The position numbers were made by a program, and so were the translations under genes. Shown here in pieces: positions 45,103 through 55,991 of a stretch of DNA of 64,000 nt (position 1 is its first letter; the number at the start of each line of letters is the position of its first letter). Source of the DNA: Phaseolus vulgaris. Its lineage: Eukaryota; Streptophyta; Magnoliopsida; Fabales; Fabaceae. A model generated the notes under the pieces. The model saw nothing but the letters and a program-made list of their open reading frames with translations. It ran no database searches and had not been told where the DNA came from. The stretch is from positions 40,483,393-40,547,392 of the forward strand of contig NC_023756.2 of the NCBI RefSeq assembly GCF_000499845.2, written 5' to 3'.

Positions 45103-46689
45103 TCAATTAATAGTGAGTGATTCATGTGTAAGAAATTGAGGTAACCACGTGTCCATGAAAGGAAAACAATAACAAATGATAATATTTATTTATAATATAT
45201 TTTAAATGTTTTAAACTTCTAAAAAACGAAAGATTACTTAATATATATTATTATTAATGAGGTAGTTCAATTCTATATTCAAGATACATTTACTTTAGTC
45301 ACTTCTAACCAAATAATATTTTTGTCTTTTCAGCCAATTCCAAATTGAACTGGCCTACTTATATAATAAGTTATTTTTTGTATAATAGTTACGTAATAAG
45401 TTAGTTATGAGTAAATCGAGAATGTGTTAATGATATAATTCACCATCTAAATAAATATTTAGATAAACAATCATTAGAATCCTATAACCAAAAAAAGAAC
45501 TTACATTTTAATTACTAACATTTGTCAATAAAATGTTATTGATATTGAAGTTTGAATTATGTTCATATCACTTATATTAATTTTAAAATATAATTTATCT
45601 ATTATTTAAATTTTGTAGTTAAAAAACTTTTTAAACTTGAAAAACAAATTAAACTTGCATCTAACTTTTTAAATGTAACACTTTCGAGAATTAATTAAGA
45701 TTATCTACAACGAGAGTTGTTTAGCAATATTATGAGTTTTCCATTAATAAAATACTATCCTTTTGAGTCACATTTTATTTTGGTTGGTTTTAAATTAAAG
45801 AAGTTTTTTTATATAAATATTTTGTTCTTAGAGTTGTTAAGTTTTGTATTAAGTATAGGAGAGAGAATATAAAATATTTAAGAAAAAATGGTATTTATAA
45901 ATCAAACAACTTGTTAAAGAGGAAAAATTAATTTGAAACTTTAAAATTAGGAGAGTTGTTTTTTTAACAATATTCTGATTTTATCTCCCATGTGTAGTTA
46001 TTTATAAATGCCACTTAAAATATAAAAAAAAATATTTTTTTTTATATATTTTTTACTGACTTGTTGATTCACCAACCGATTTTTTTGGTGCAAAGAGAAA
46101 AATTCGAAGCTCAACAAATAACCCAAAAAAGCTCAATTTCAACAAGTTGGTAGTTATATGCGACAAAATAACTGAGTTAAATCAAAAAACATATTGTGAT
46201 AGCTCTAATCTAACTATGTATTGTGAGATTAGCTTTTGATGAAATTAATTTGTTTAACTATTGAAATGTCGGACAACAAAATAGTTTCGTTGGATTGTTT
46301 ATTGTTATTTTATTTTTTAAATCAACAAATATTATTATAATAAACCGAGAAAATGTGAAAAGAAATGAGAAGAAGAAATTTCAATACAATAAGAAGAACT
46401 CGATTGTATATAAATCAAAATGTGAGGCAAATTGAAAACCAAAATAATTAAAATTGAAGTGTAGTTCTGATATGAGTTGATTTTAGATTAACCATTTTTA
46501 GATGTGACACTTTACTTAGGATTAATATTTTAGCAATTAATGGTGAGTACCTAAGGAAGATTCTCACCAAACTTAACCAAATGGTTAAGTAAGTGTGAAA
46601 GTTCACTTCACGAAGACAAAGATGAAAAAACAAAATATGGTGAATATGGAATGCAATTGCGGAAATGAATTGGGAACATGGTAAGCATC
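45103..46689. other. AT-rich intergenic DNA, no gene seen
   Basis: No open frame with recognisable similarity and no RNA gene. Long A/T runs dominate. Confidence 0.6.
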
Positions 46690-47455
46690 AATGATGGTCA
46701 TTGCCAAACCAAATGATAATCCATACTCAATAAATGAGCCAAAACCCAAGAACACAATTCAAGGAAACATATGGAAATTAAGAGCATAAATGGAATGGAA
46801 AATGGAAAGGAAAATGGAAGAAGAAACTTAGGAAAGGGATGGTGAGGATGATCACGCCACTTGGGGTGTGGAGGCCACCAAGATAAGTGGAAGGGTCGCT
46901 ACTTGAGAGCCTCACACTCTTCAAGATACAACCATGTAAAGAGGAAACAAGCCTCACTATAAGCTCTCACAAAATGTGCCGAGTTTCTTTACTTCTCAAA
47001 ATTCAAGATGTAAAATACAATGAGTAAGTCTCCTATTTATAGGTGAAAGAGCCTTGGAAAACAAGAAAGAAGGGTAGGATGAGAAAAGGGAAAAAATGTT
47101 CCTAGAAACTAGGTCAAATTGTCTTCCTAAAGGGCTAGGAATAAACTAAAATGATACCTACACCCCCTATTATGCCAAAGGCACTTTATTCTAGCCTATC
47201 TTTGTTATTTGGACCCCTAAAATGAGCCCAAATTATTTGCAAACATATTATATTTTTTAAGAAGACCAGAAGGAAAAACAATTGGTGTTTCGGTTTATGC
47301 CCATCTCCTCTGGTGAGGTCCATGAGATCCTTGGTGAGGTCTTGAATTGTTCGCTGAGATGACTGCTCACCGTGTGCCTTGTCTTTTGCTTCTTTGGTCA
47401 TCTTCGTAACTACTTGGTTTGTATCAAGTTCTAATTACTATCACATCTAACTATG
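46690..47455 (-). repeat. LTR-retrotransposon remnant (family D/E), minus orientation
   Basis: Read on the minus strand it repeats the layout of 36800-37780: a short coding-like stretch (47186-47401), a TATA box (CTATAAATAG, plus-strand 47033-47042), then GAGGCTCTCAAGTAGCGACC...CCAAGTGGCGTGATCA. It is clearly diverged from the plus-strand copy. The outer end may be TGATAGTAATTAGAACTTG on the minus strand (about 47449). No partner LTR is present. Confidence 0.55.
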
Positions 47456-50101
47456 ATTGACTACTTATTATTCCCCTCTCTAAAAAAATTAATTCTAAAC
47501 TTAACTAAATTAACTTCAACTTATTCTTTTCAACATAGGGTTAACCGTCTAGTGCTAGTTGTCTGTTGATTTTTGATCGTATATTGTTTGTTTTTGTATA
47601 ATTTGTGCTCTTTAAGTTTCAGTTTGCAATCTTTATTACATCAACACTTTCATTCAAGCTTCCAAGGTCAAAATCAATTAGAAAAATATAACTTCAAATG
47701 ATACTCTTTGGATGATTCAAGCAAAATATAAGTTGTAAAATGCAATTTTTATGATGTTTTTGTAAAAACTCTAATATTTTGGAGAAAATACAAATCTAAT
47801 ACAAAAACAAAAAATAAGAACCAAAGAAATCTCAAGGAAAAGAAATTAGTTTAGAAAAATACTAGAAAACTGAGAGTTATCAGGGATGGTTTGTCAACAT
47901 TGATTGTATTTTATAAGTAGTAAGTACATGAACCTATAATTAACAATTGATTGTCTAAATCATTTAAATTAAGATATTATGTGATGAAAAAATAGGGAAA
48001 ATTTTTGTGTTAAGAGAAAATTCAACACCTTATGCTTTTGATTAAGTGCTAAAAACACTTAAGTTCAAATATGATCATGCATCGTTCGTAAGACAATTGA
48101 TGTTTAGCAACAGAGTATGAAAAATGCAAGTGTTGCGTTAATAAAACGAAACAACATTGTGCACTATTTTCTTATGTATGACAACGCACATATAAAATCA
48201 GATGGAACTCACATAAAAACATTAGACTATGAACGCATAAAACACTGTACATTATTCTCTTACATTTGATAAGACATATACAAGATTAGATGAAACACAC
48301 AAAAATCTAACTTCGTTCTTCAATAAATATCTATATACCTATTTTATGTTGCAGGGAATGTCCACTACCTTTCGTCTGACCAAAGAGATTTGTTCAAGAA
48401 TAAGACAAATTAGATTACCTTTTGGAGTTCATGCTAAAGTTGTTTTCTTCATCAACTTCCTGACTCAAACTATGTTAAACACAAGCTCAATTAGTTGCCA
48501 TATACATTGTACACTTTTACCATGAGATGGTAGGAAGTGCTTTACTATCGATGGAGGTGTGTATTAGTAGTCATCTAAGATGTTGCATAGAGTAGAAGAG
48601 CATTTAAAGTTGCATTTAATGCAATGACCATATTCTATCTCAACAGACACATAAATAACATGAGAAGAATTAAAGTTGCTTAAAAATAGAAATGGTCTTG
48701 CAACGGTTATCTTCCTCCAAGCACCTATATATAAAACCTTCAGTCAAGAAGAGGAAAATATACATGAATTTACATTATGCTAAAATGCTTCTAAAATGCA
48801 AAGAAATCCTCGAATCTTTCAAAAGGAAGAAGAGAGAAAGCTTTTGTTTAGAGTAGAGATTGCACTATGGCTAAAGGGCAACAACTACTTGTTAAGTTAT
48901 GATTGATTTGGTAAGGAATACTTAAAGGAGTAGTGAGGAGTGGCTAGAAGCCCAAAAAATACTCCTTAACAAGGTCAATAAAGATGGGCTACGATTCGAA
49001 AGAATATTTGGTTAGCCAAGAGTGGTTAGATGCAAAGAATACTCACTGGTCAGTCATGAGTGGCTTGAGTAAAGAATACTCAAGGGGTTAGCCAAGAGTC
49101 ACTATTAATCAAAAGAATACCCAGTTAAGTCAGGAATGACTTGTGCCAAGAATACTCAATGGGTTAGCTAGGAGTGATTACGAGTCCAAAAATACATGAG
49201 TGTACTACAGAGTAGTAGTCTGCCTAGTTGAACTTGGCCTGTTGGCCAAGAAATATATGTAATATATTACGACATACGAACTAGTATAAATGGTTGTGTA
49301 TATTTTATTTCTTCCTTATCTCTTTTACATTATATGTTATTATCATATGTTATAACCCAAGAATGAGAGTTAGTGTGAAAATACATACTAAAAATGTTTT
49401 TATCAAAGTGTTTTCAAATTAAGTATTTCAATCAGCACATGCAGTGACGACTGATAAGATGCAAGTACTATGATCTTATCACTTGTTAAATTAAATTAGA
49501 AAATATATTGATTAAGTGATTTAGTTAAAGTGCAAAAGTTGCATCTGATGTGACGTTTTAAACAAAAAAAAGTTGTATTTCAAATTAGTTTTCAAATATG
49601 TTGAATCGTTGCATTTTTTTATTTCATCATATGTAACCTATTGAAAGATATTTAGTTAAGTCCGCCTGTTCAAACCAATCTAGTTAATTCAAACTTGTGC
49701 TTGCATAAGTTCATCAGACATTACCATATGATACCTTAACTAAAAATTTCTTTTAAATACTCACAATGAGACTATGCCTGTGAAACTTTTTTAGAAATCA
49801 CTAAATCATAATTCAACCATCTCTTCTTTTTATATCCCTGTTTTTCATATCTTGCACCTCGAAATACATATGTAGGTATATAAATATTAGTGCAATGAAC
49901 TTGTCATAATCCATGATTATGTGATAATCTTGTAGATCAAAATCTTTGATTGAATCAAGTGTTCATATCTAATAGAACATATTTAATGAGTTTTACGAAA
50001 GACATTTATTTGTTGTTTCTCTATTTAATATCCATTTTAAATTTAAGTACATTTGTAAATCTAAAGTTTTTGAAATTGAGTTAGATGTTGTTTATTGAAT
50101 T
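47456..50101. other. Intergenic DNA with a degenerate minisatellite
   Basis: No gene is supported over 2.6 kb. The only structured part I see is the repeat at 48945-49195, listed separately. The right end is the target site of copia copy B. Confidence 0.55.
48945..49195. repeat. Degenerate ~35-41 bp tandem repeat
   Basis: About six units are marked by GAATACTC(A), then GGGTTAG(C)CAAGAGT and a variable spacer. Unit lengths are about 35, 37, 41, 35 and 41 bp. It may be part of a decayed LTR, since tandem repeats occur there, but no element structure is visible around it. Confidence 0.6.
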
Positions 50102-50106
50102 GTTAA

Positions 50107-50339
50107 TGTTGATTATTAATTCTGATTTTATTATTATTAATTCTGATTTTATTACCCTTAAATTATTATACCGTTATTATTGCATTAATGGTCAGTTTAT
50201 AGTGCGGTTAGTATTCTTATTTTATAACTTCCAGTAATTGTAATTTTATTATATATATATATTATTGAAGTCAGTAATTACCTTCAATCAGTTTCTACAA
50301 CCTTTTGCCTTCTCTTATTTCTTTCAATTAGTTCTTACA
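50107..50339 (+). repeat. 5' LTR of copia copy B
   Basis: Begins TGTTGATTATTAATTC and ends CTTACA. Compared with the 3' LTR it lacks about 50 bp between ...ATTATTGAAG and TAATTACCTTC. Confidence 0.9.
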
Positions 50340-50365
50340 ACTGTATTAAGAGCTAGTTTGTTATC

Positions 50366-51312
50366 ATGAACTCTACCCAATTATCAATCCCTATCCTTGA
50401 TGGAAAAAAATCACAATCGGTGGTGTGTGCAAATGAGAGTTTTGTTTGATTATCATGAGTTATGGGATGTCGTTGAGAGTGGAATGTCTGCATTAGCTGT
50501 TAATGCAACTGAGGCGCCACGAGTAGCGCATCTTGATCAGAAGAAGAAGGACAATAAGGCTTTGTATCTCATCCATCAAGGGATGAATGACAAGACGTTT
50601 GAGTAGATAGAAGAAGCAACAACTGCCGGTGAGGATTGGACAATTTTGTCAACCAAATTATAAAGGTGATGACAAGATCAAGAGGGTGTGTCTTCAAACC
50701 CTAAGACGCCAATATGAACTAGATGGAAACCACAAAGAATGTTGATGTCTATATAAATAAAGTTCTTGCCTTAACAAATCAGATGAAGACCAATGGTGAA
50801 ACACATTCGGAGTAGGCAAAGGTGGAGAAGATTTTGAGATCTTTAACTTTCAGATTTGAACATGTTGTTGCTGCAATTGAAGAGGTAATGACATTTCAAA
50901 AATGACAGTAAGATTATTGTTTGGTTCCCTACGAGCGCATGAGCAACTGATGAATGACAATAAGATTGAAAAACCAATTGAACAAGCTTTACAAGCACAA
51001 GGCTCAATTGGTAGCCCCTATCATAAACATGGTATTTATTGTAGCAAAGGTCGTGGTGGCCAGAATCATGGAGGCGCTGAGCAAAACAACACTGGTTCCA
51101 ATCACATTCCAAGTTCAAATAACTCTTGGCGCGGAGAACGTGGTCGCGGTGAACGTGGAGGCATGTATAATAAATCAAATGTGGAGTGTTATAACTGCCA
51201 TAAACGTGACCATTATGCAAATGAGTGCAGATCAAAAGGTGATAATCATGCTTCCAATTGTGCTCAAGAAAATAGTAATCACGAACAAGATGAAGGGATC
51301 ATGAAGTATTAA
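50366..51312 (+). pseudogene. Broken copia gag, copy B
   Basis: It starts like copy A (ATG at 50366, MNSTQLSIPILDGK), then a longer A run at about 50403-50409 shifts the frame. The continuing frame (50397-50606) holds RWCVQMRVLFDYHELWDVVESG and ends at a TAG near 50604. A later open part (50902-51312) has the Gly/Arg-rich linker and the CYNCHKRDHYANEC zinc knuckle near 51185-51230. Confidence 0.87.
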
Positions 51313-53168
51313 TGACAACCACATCAAATGAAACTCCAAACAACCAGACTTGGTATTTGGATATAGGTTGCACAAATCATATGTGTGGTAAGAAGGAGTT
51401 GTTTGCAGATTTGGATGACTCATTTCACACAAAAGTGAAATTCGGTGATGGTAGGTTCGTTCCGATGATTGGAAAAGGGCAAATTCTTATCACATTGAAG
51501 AATGGTGATCACATGTACATCTATTATGTTTTCTATGTACCTGATATGAAAAGTAATTTGTTGAGTATGGGACAGCTGGCTAAAAAGGGTTACGTGATGC
51601 ACATAGCTGAAAATAAATTATCAATTTTTAATAAAAAAAGGTAGTTTGATTCTTAAAACCTTTTTATCAAAAAATCGCATGTTTCCAGTAGATTTGCATA
51701 TGGGTGATTTCAAGTGCTTGAATGCAATATTGATTAATGAATTGTGGTTGTGGCATTTACGCTTTGGGCACTTAAATTTTCAGAGTTTGGAAAATCTCTC
51801 CAAACGAAATTTAGAGAATGGTTTACCCCATATTCATCACCCTGATCAATTGTGTGAGGATGCATTTTTGGAAAGAATCACAAGATACCATTTGTTAAGG
51901 AGCCTTGGCGTGCAAAATTTCCTTTGGAGCTTGTTCATACAGATGTTTGTGGCCTGATCAACATATCATCAGTTGGAGGTAATAAGTATTTTTTAACCTT
52001 TATTGATGATTTTCAAGGAAAACCTGGATTTATCTATTGAAAAGCAAGGATGATGTATTCCACTGCTTTAAAATATTTAAAGCATTTGTTGAAAGACAGA
52101 GTGACAGACAAATTAAGATGGTGCGTAGTGATGGAGGAGGTGAGTACAAGTCTAATGAGTTCAAGAGGCAATGTGAAGAACTTGGGTTGCAACATAACAT
52201 AACATGTCCCTACACACCTCAACACAACAGAGTTGCCCGAGAGAAAGAATAGAACAATCATGGACATGGCGAGGAGCATCCTTAAAGCGAAAGGTATGCC
52301 AAATTATTTTTGGGTTGAGGCCGTAACATGTGCGGTATATTTGATAAACAGATCACCCACTCGGAGTGTTCCTAACACAACTCCGATTGAGGCATGAAGC
52401 AGATTCAAACCCAATGTGCAACACTTGAAGGTATTTGGGTCAATTACTTATGCTCATGTCCCCAATGCAGCAAGATCGAAGTTGGATGATAAGGCAGTGA
52501 AGACCATTTTCATGGGATATAAGCATGGGGGATACAAATTGTACAATCCAATGACAAAGAAGGTGATTGTTAGTCATGATGTTACATTTGTCGAAGATGA
52601 GGAATGACAATGGAATGCAACAACTGAAATGGATTCGAAAAAAAAAAAATTTACGTTTTGAACGATGATGTGGAAGATATAGTCACTCTTGAAGCACCTG
52701 CAGTTCAACCTGAAGCTGTAATTCAACTTGAAGTTGCAACTCCAATTGCAACTATGATGGAGCGACTAAGAAGGCAGCAACGACAACCTGTACACCTTCA
52801 AGATTGCGAAGTAAATCTTGATGATGAAGTTGATGACAATGGAGATTTAGTTCACTTTGCTTTTCTTGCAGAATCAGAACCCGTGAGACTTGCAGATGCC
52901 ATTCAACACCCCAAATGGCAAGAGACTATGAATAAAGAATTGATGACGATTGAGAAAAACAATATCATGACTCAAATTGGTTTTAATCTAAATATTCCAA
53001 TTAAGATTTATGTTGACAATGTCTTTGCAATTAATCTTGTAGAGAATCCAGTTTTTGATCAAAGAAGTAAACACATTGATATTCGATATCACTTCCTGCA
53101 AGACCAAGTTAAGTTAAGGAAGAGATATGTTGGGCATGAAGGTTTTTCCAAATCAGAATTAAGGGAGG
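51312..53168 (+). pseudogene. Broken copia pol, copy B: protease, integrase, RNase H tail; no RT
   Basis: The protease active-site segment reads DIG instead of DTG (WYLDIGCTNHMC near 51350). Gag-pre-integrase (HLRFGHLNFQSLENL), integrase core fragments (VRSDGGGEYKS near 52122 and a frameshifted Glu region near 52235) and the integrase C-terminus (52416-52607) follow. The last frame (52658-53182) passes from pol linker sequence (MTIEKNN) through the bridge IMTQIGFNL directly into the RNase H tail (PIKIYVDNVFAINL...RSKHIDIRYHFLQDQV). This is the same junction as in copy A near 30900, and the RT domain is absent. Confidence 0.87.
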
Positions 53169-53169
53169 G

Positions 53170-53451
53170 TGTTGATTATTAATTCTGTTTTTATTATTAC
53201 TAATTCTGATTTTATTATTATTAATTCTGATTTTATTATCCTTAAACTATTATACCGTTACTATTGCATTAATGCTTAGTTTATAGGGTGGTTAGTATTC
53301 CTATTTTATAACTTTCACTCATTGTAATTTTATTATATATATTATTGAAATAAATAAAATGAATAAGATCAGTTCAGCAGTTTTGTAATTTTGTGTAATT
53401 ACCTTCAATCAGTTTCTACAACCTTTTACCTTCTTTTATTTCTTTCAATCA
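53170..53451 (+). repeat. 3' LTR of copia copy B
   Basis: Begins TGTTGATTATTAATTC after the purine tract AAGGGAGGG. The right end is taken at CAATCA (53451) because GTTAA follows. In the other LTRs of the family the sequence continues about ten bases further to TACA. Confidence 0.8.
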
Positions 53452-53456
53452 GTTAA

Positions 53457-55433
53457 TGTATTATGAATTATGATAGATTGTAAATTGATATTTTGATTAA
53501 GAATAGTATATTGATCTTATTCTTAGTAGTATAGCTATGTTATTGTTGTTGCGTCGTTGTTCTTTATACACAAACATAAGATGTTGCAATTCCAAGAAAT
53601 GATTTTAAGTAATAGAAAATATTTTAATTAAACATATTTATATTATTGGTGAATTAACATGATGTAAGTGGATAGTTATATAATTTGAGATATTAAAAAA
53701 TGTAACAAATATATCTTTTATGTTGAGATTAATTCATTTGTATAGTATATTTTATTAATAATTATTATTATAATTATTATTTCTCATTTATGAAAAATAT
53801 TTAAAGTTTGAAAAATAAGTCAAGATAACTGTTTAATATTATTGTAAGTTTTATATTAAAAGATAAATATAAATACTTTTAAGGTGGTGGATAAAGAATA
53901 GATCAATTGATTAAATCATGAATTATTTAATAAATAATTTGATTAGAAAAAAAAATTAATTTATTATAATATTTTGTTGTTGTTGTTATTATTATTATTT
54001 TTGAACAAAGGTATACAAATATTGTGTGTAAAATAATATAGTTAAATGTAATTAGAAGTGATAAAAGGAGTTTGTTGAGTGATGGATGAAACTCATAATT
54101 AAGATTGGACCCTTGAATTTTAGACAAGATTATATCAATAGGAATCTAGTAGGGTCCAAAATTTGACCCAAAAACAATTGGATCTTACATTAATGTGTGT
54201 CGGAAAGTTATTTTCCTTATAAATAGCTTCTCCTCTTAAAATGAATATTCATGTTTTTCTAATTTTTTAATAAAATAATATGTTTTTTTACTTTTTAAAA
54301 TACACTTATCTCTATTATGTTTTCAATAAAACAATCCTCTGTTTTTTTTTTGTTTTTTTTTTTATTTTTTATTTTTGATAAAATAAAATATAAAAAATTA
54401 TAGAATTTTGTATAAAGAAAATAAAATAATTTAATTATTAAATATTTACAATACCTAAAAAGATTTTATCGTCACTAAAAAATATAGTCTTGTAATAAAA
54501 AAATACTGTTTTAATTTAAAAAAACCTCAAGAGTGGTGGATGCAATTTTTTTTTCATTCAATTTTTACTTATAGAAATACTTCATTCTTCATTTTTTTAT
54601 ATTTTATATTTTATTTTTTAATTAAATATTATTTTTAAATAAAAAAGCAAGTGACACTTTATTAAGAAGATGATATTTTTTTATTAAAATATAAATGAAG
54701 TGAGTTTCTTTTAAAAGTTAAAGAGAGTGTGATTATTATTTTACTAAAAACATAACAATGAGGAATATCTATTTTAAAATTAGAGGAGTTGAACTGTTAC
54801 ATAATCTCATAAAATATAAATATAATTTCAAAATGATTGTTATTATTTGTAACTTAGAATATATGAAATATTAGTATAAAAGTTGCATAGAATATATTAG
54901 TATATTAGTATAAAAGTTCCCTAATGATATTTAAGATGAATTTTTTTATTTAAAAAACATGAATGTAACAAATCATTTACTTTTTCTTATAACTTCTCTC
55001 CAAAAATGACTAATTATATAATGTTCATAACAGAAAGTAGCTTAATAGTTTAAAAAAAAAGTTTGATAACTTTGTTTTCTGAAACTTTGGCTTTGATCAA
55101 AGTCACATCGTAAAAAAAAAGTAATTTACTTTGATCAAAGTTCTTTATTAATTTTAAATTTGAAGCAAAATACTCAATCTGATAAGAAACACTATTTTGA
55201 AACTTTAACACATTGAAGTGCATCACCTTGATTTATTCTTATTATAATCATAATAAAACATGAAAGCTTTTTATATAAAAAAAATTAACTAGGTTTGTGG
55301 TTATCCGTAGCTATTCTGAAGATTGGAGTCATATTTTTATTTTAAAAAATATTTCATAAGATTAAAAAGTAATATATGTTTATTTAAGTATAATCTTTAC
55401 CACCTCAATAAGTTTAATATAAATATAACAAAA
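53457..55433. other. AT-rich intergenic DNA, no gene seen
   Basis: About 2 kb of AT-rich DNA. The open frame at 53927-54127 (-) is low-complexity. No RNA gene seen. Confidence 0.6.
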
Positions 55434-55438
55434 GTAAT

Positions 55439-55692
55439 TGAAAGAATATTCTCTGTTTTATTCAATCTGTCTTTCATCTATAGCAATGATACATATATAT
55501 AACCATAGCATTAGAACCGTACAGAACCGTACAGATTCTTTTTCTCACATAACATCTGTAATTAAGACTAATTATAGACCCATTAATAGTGATTATATTC
55601 CTATAATTAAGTCTAATTATAGACTCATTAATAGTGATTATATTCCTGTAATTAAGTCTAATTAAGTCTAATAATGATTTTGTCCGGTAATA
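55439..55692 (-). repeat. 3' LTR of copia copy C
   Basis: 254 bp with two internal ~48-bp direct repeats (around TAGACTCATTAATAGTGATT). In element orientation it begins TATTACC rather than TG.., as does the other LTR. Confidence 0.9.
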
Positions 55693-55697
55693 TCCCC

Positions 55698-55991
55698 TCA
55701 AGTTGGAGCATGTAAGTCTTGAATGCCCAACTTGACCAAGATGGCTCCAAACTTTTTAGCACCGAGAGCTTTGATGAAAAGGTCAGCTAGTTGTGTATGT
55801 GTGGGCACATAGGATGGAAGAAGGCGCTTGTGAATGATTTCATCTTGAACAAAGTGGCAGTCAACTTCAATGTGTTTGGTGCGTTCGTGGAAGACCGGGT
55901 TTTTAGCAATGTGAACTGCTGCTTGACTATCACAATAAAGACGAATTGGGTCAGGATGAGGAACATGTAGAGAAGCGAGAATGTCTTTAAT
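55698..55991 (-). pseudogene. RNase H C-terminus of copia copy C, beyond a nonsense codon
   Basis: The pol frame stays open for another 97 codons plus stop after the TAG at 55992-55994. It contains [14 protein letters not shown] and [11 protein letters not shown], standard for the end of copia RNase H, and stops at TGA just before the polypurine tract. The TAG sits where intact relatives have tryptophan and is one base change from TGG. Confidence 0.9.

Larger units (their letters stand above)
50107..53451 (+). mobile_element. Copia-type retrotransposon copy B, lacking reverse transcriptase
   Basis: This copy has the same gag-protease-integrase-RNase H tail order and the same missing RT as copy A. 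The 5' LTR is 50107-50339 (about 50 bp deleted inside) and the 3' LTR is 53170-53451. GTTAA lies just before the 5' LTR (50102-50106) and at 53452-53456, which fits a 5-bp target duplication if the 3' LTR ends at ...CAATCA. The primer site is decayed (TGTATTAAGAGC near 50342). Its flanks and duplication differ from copy A, so it is an independent insertion. Confidence 0.9.
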
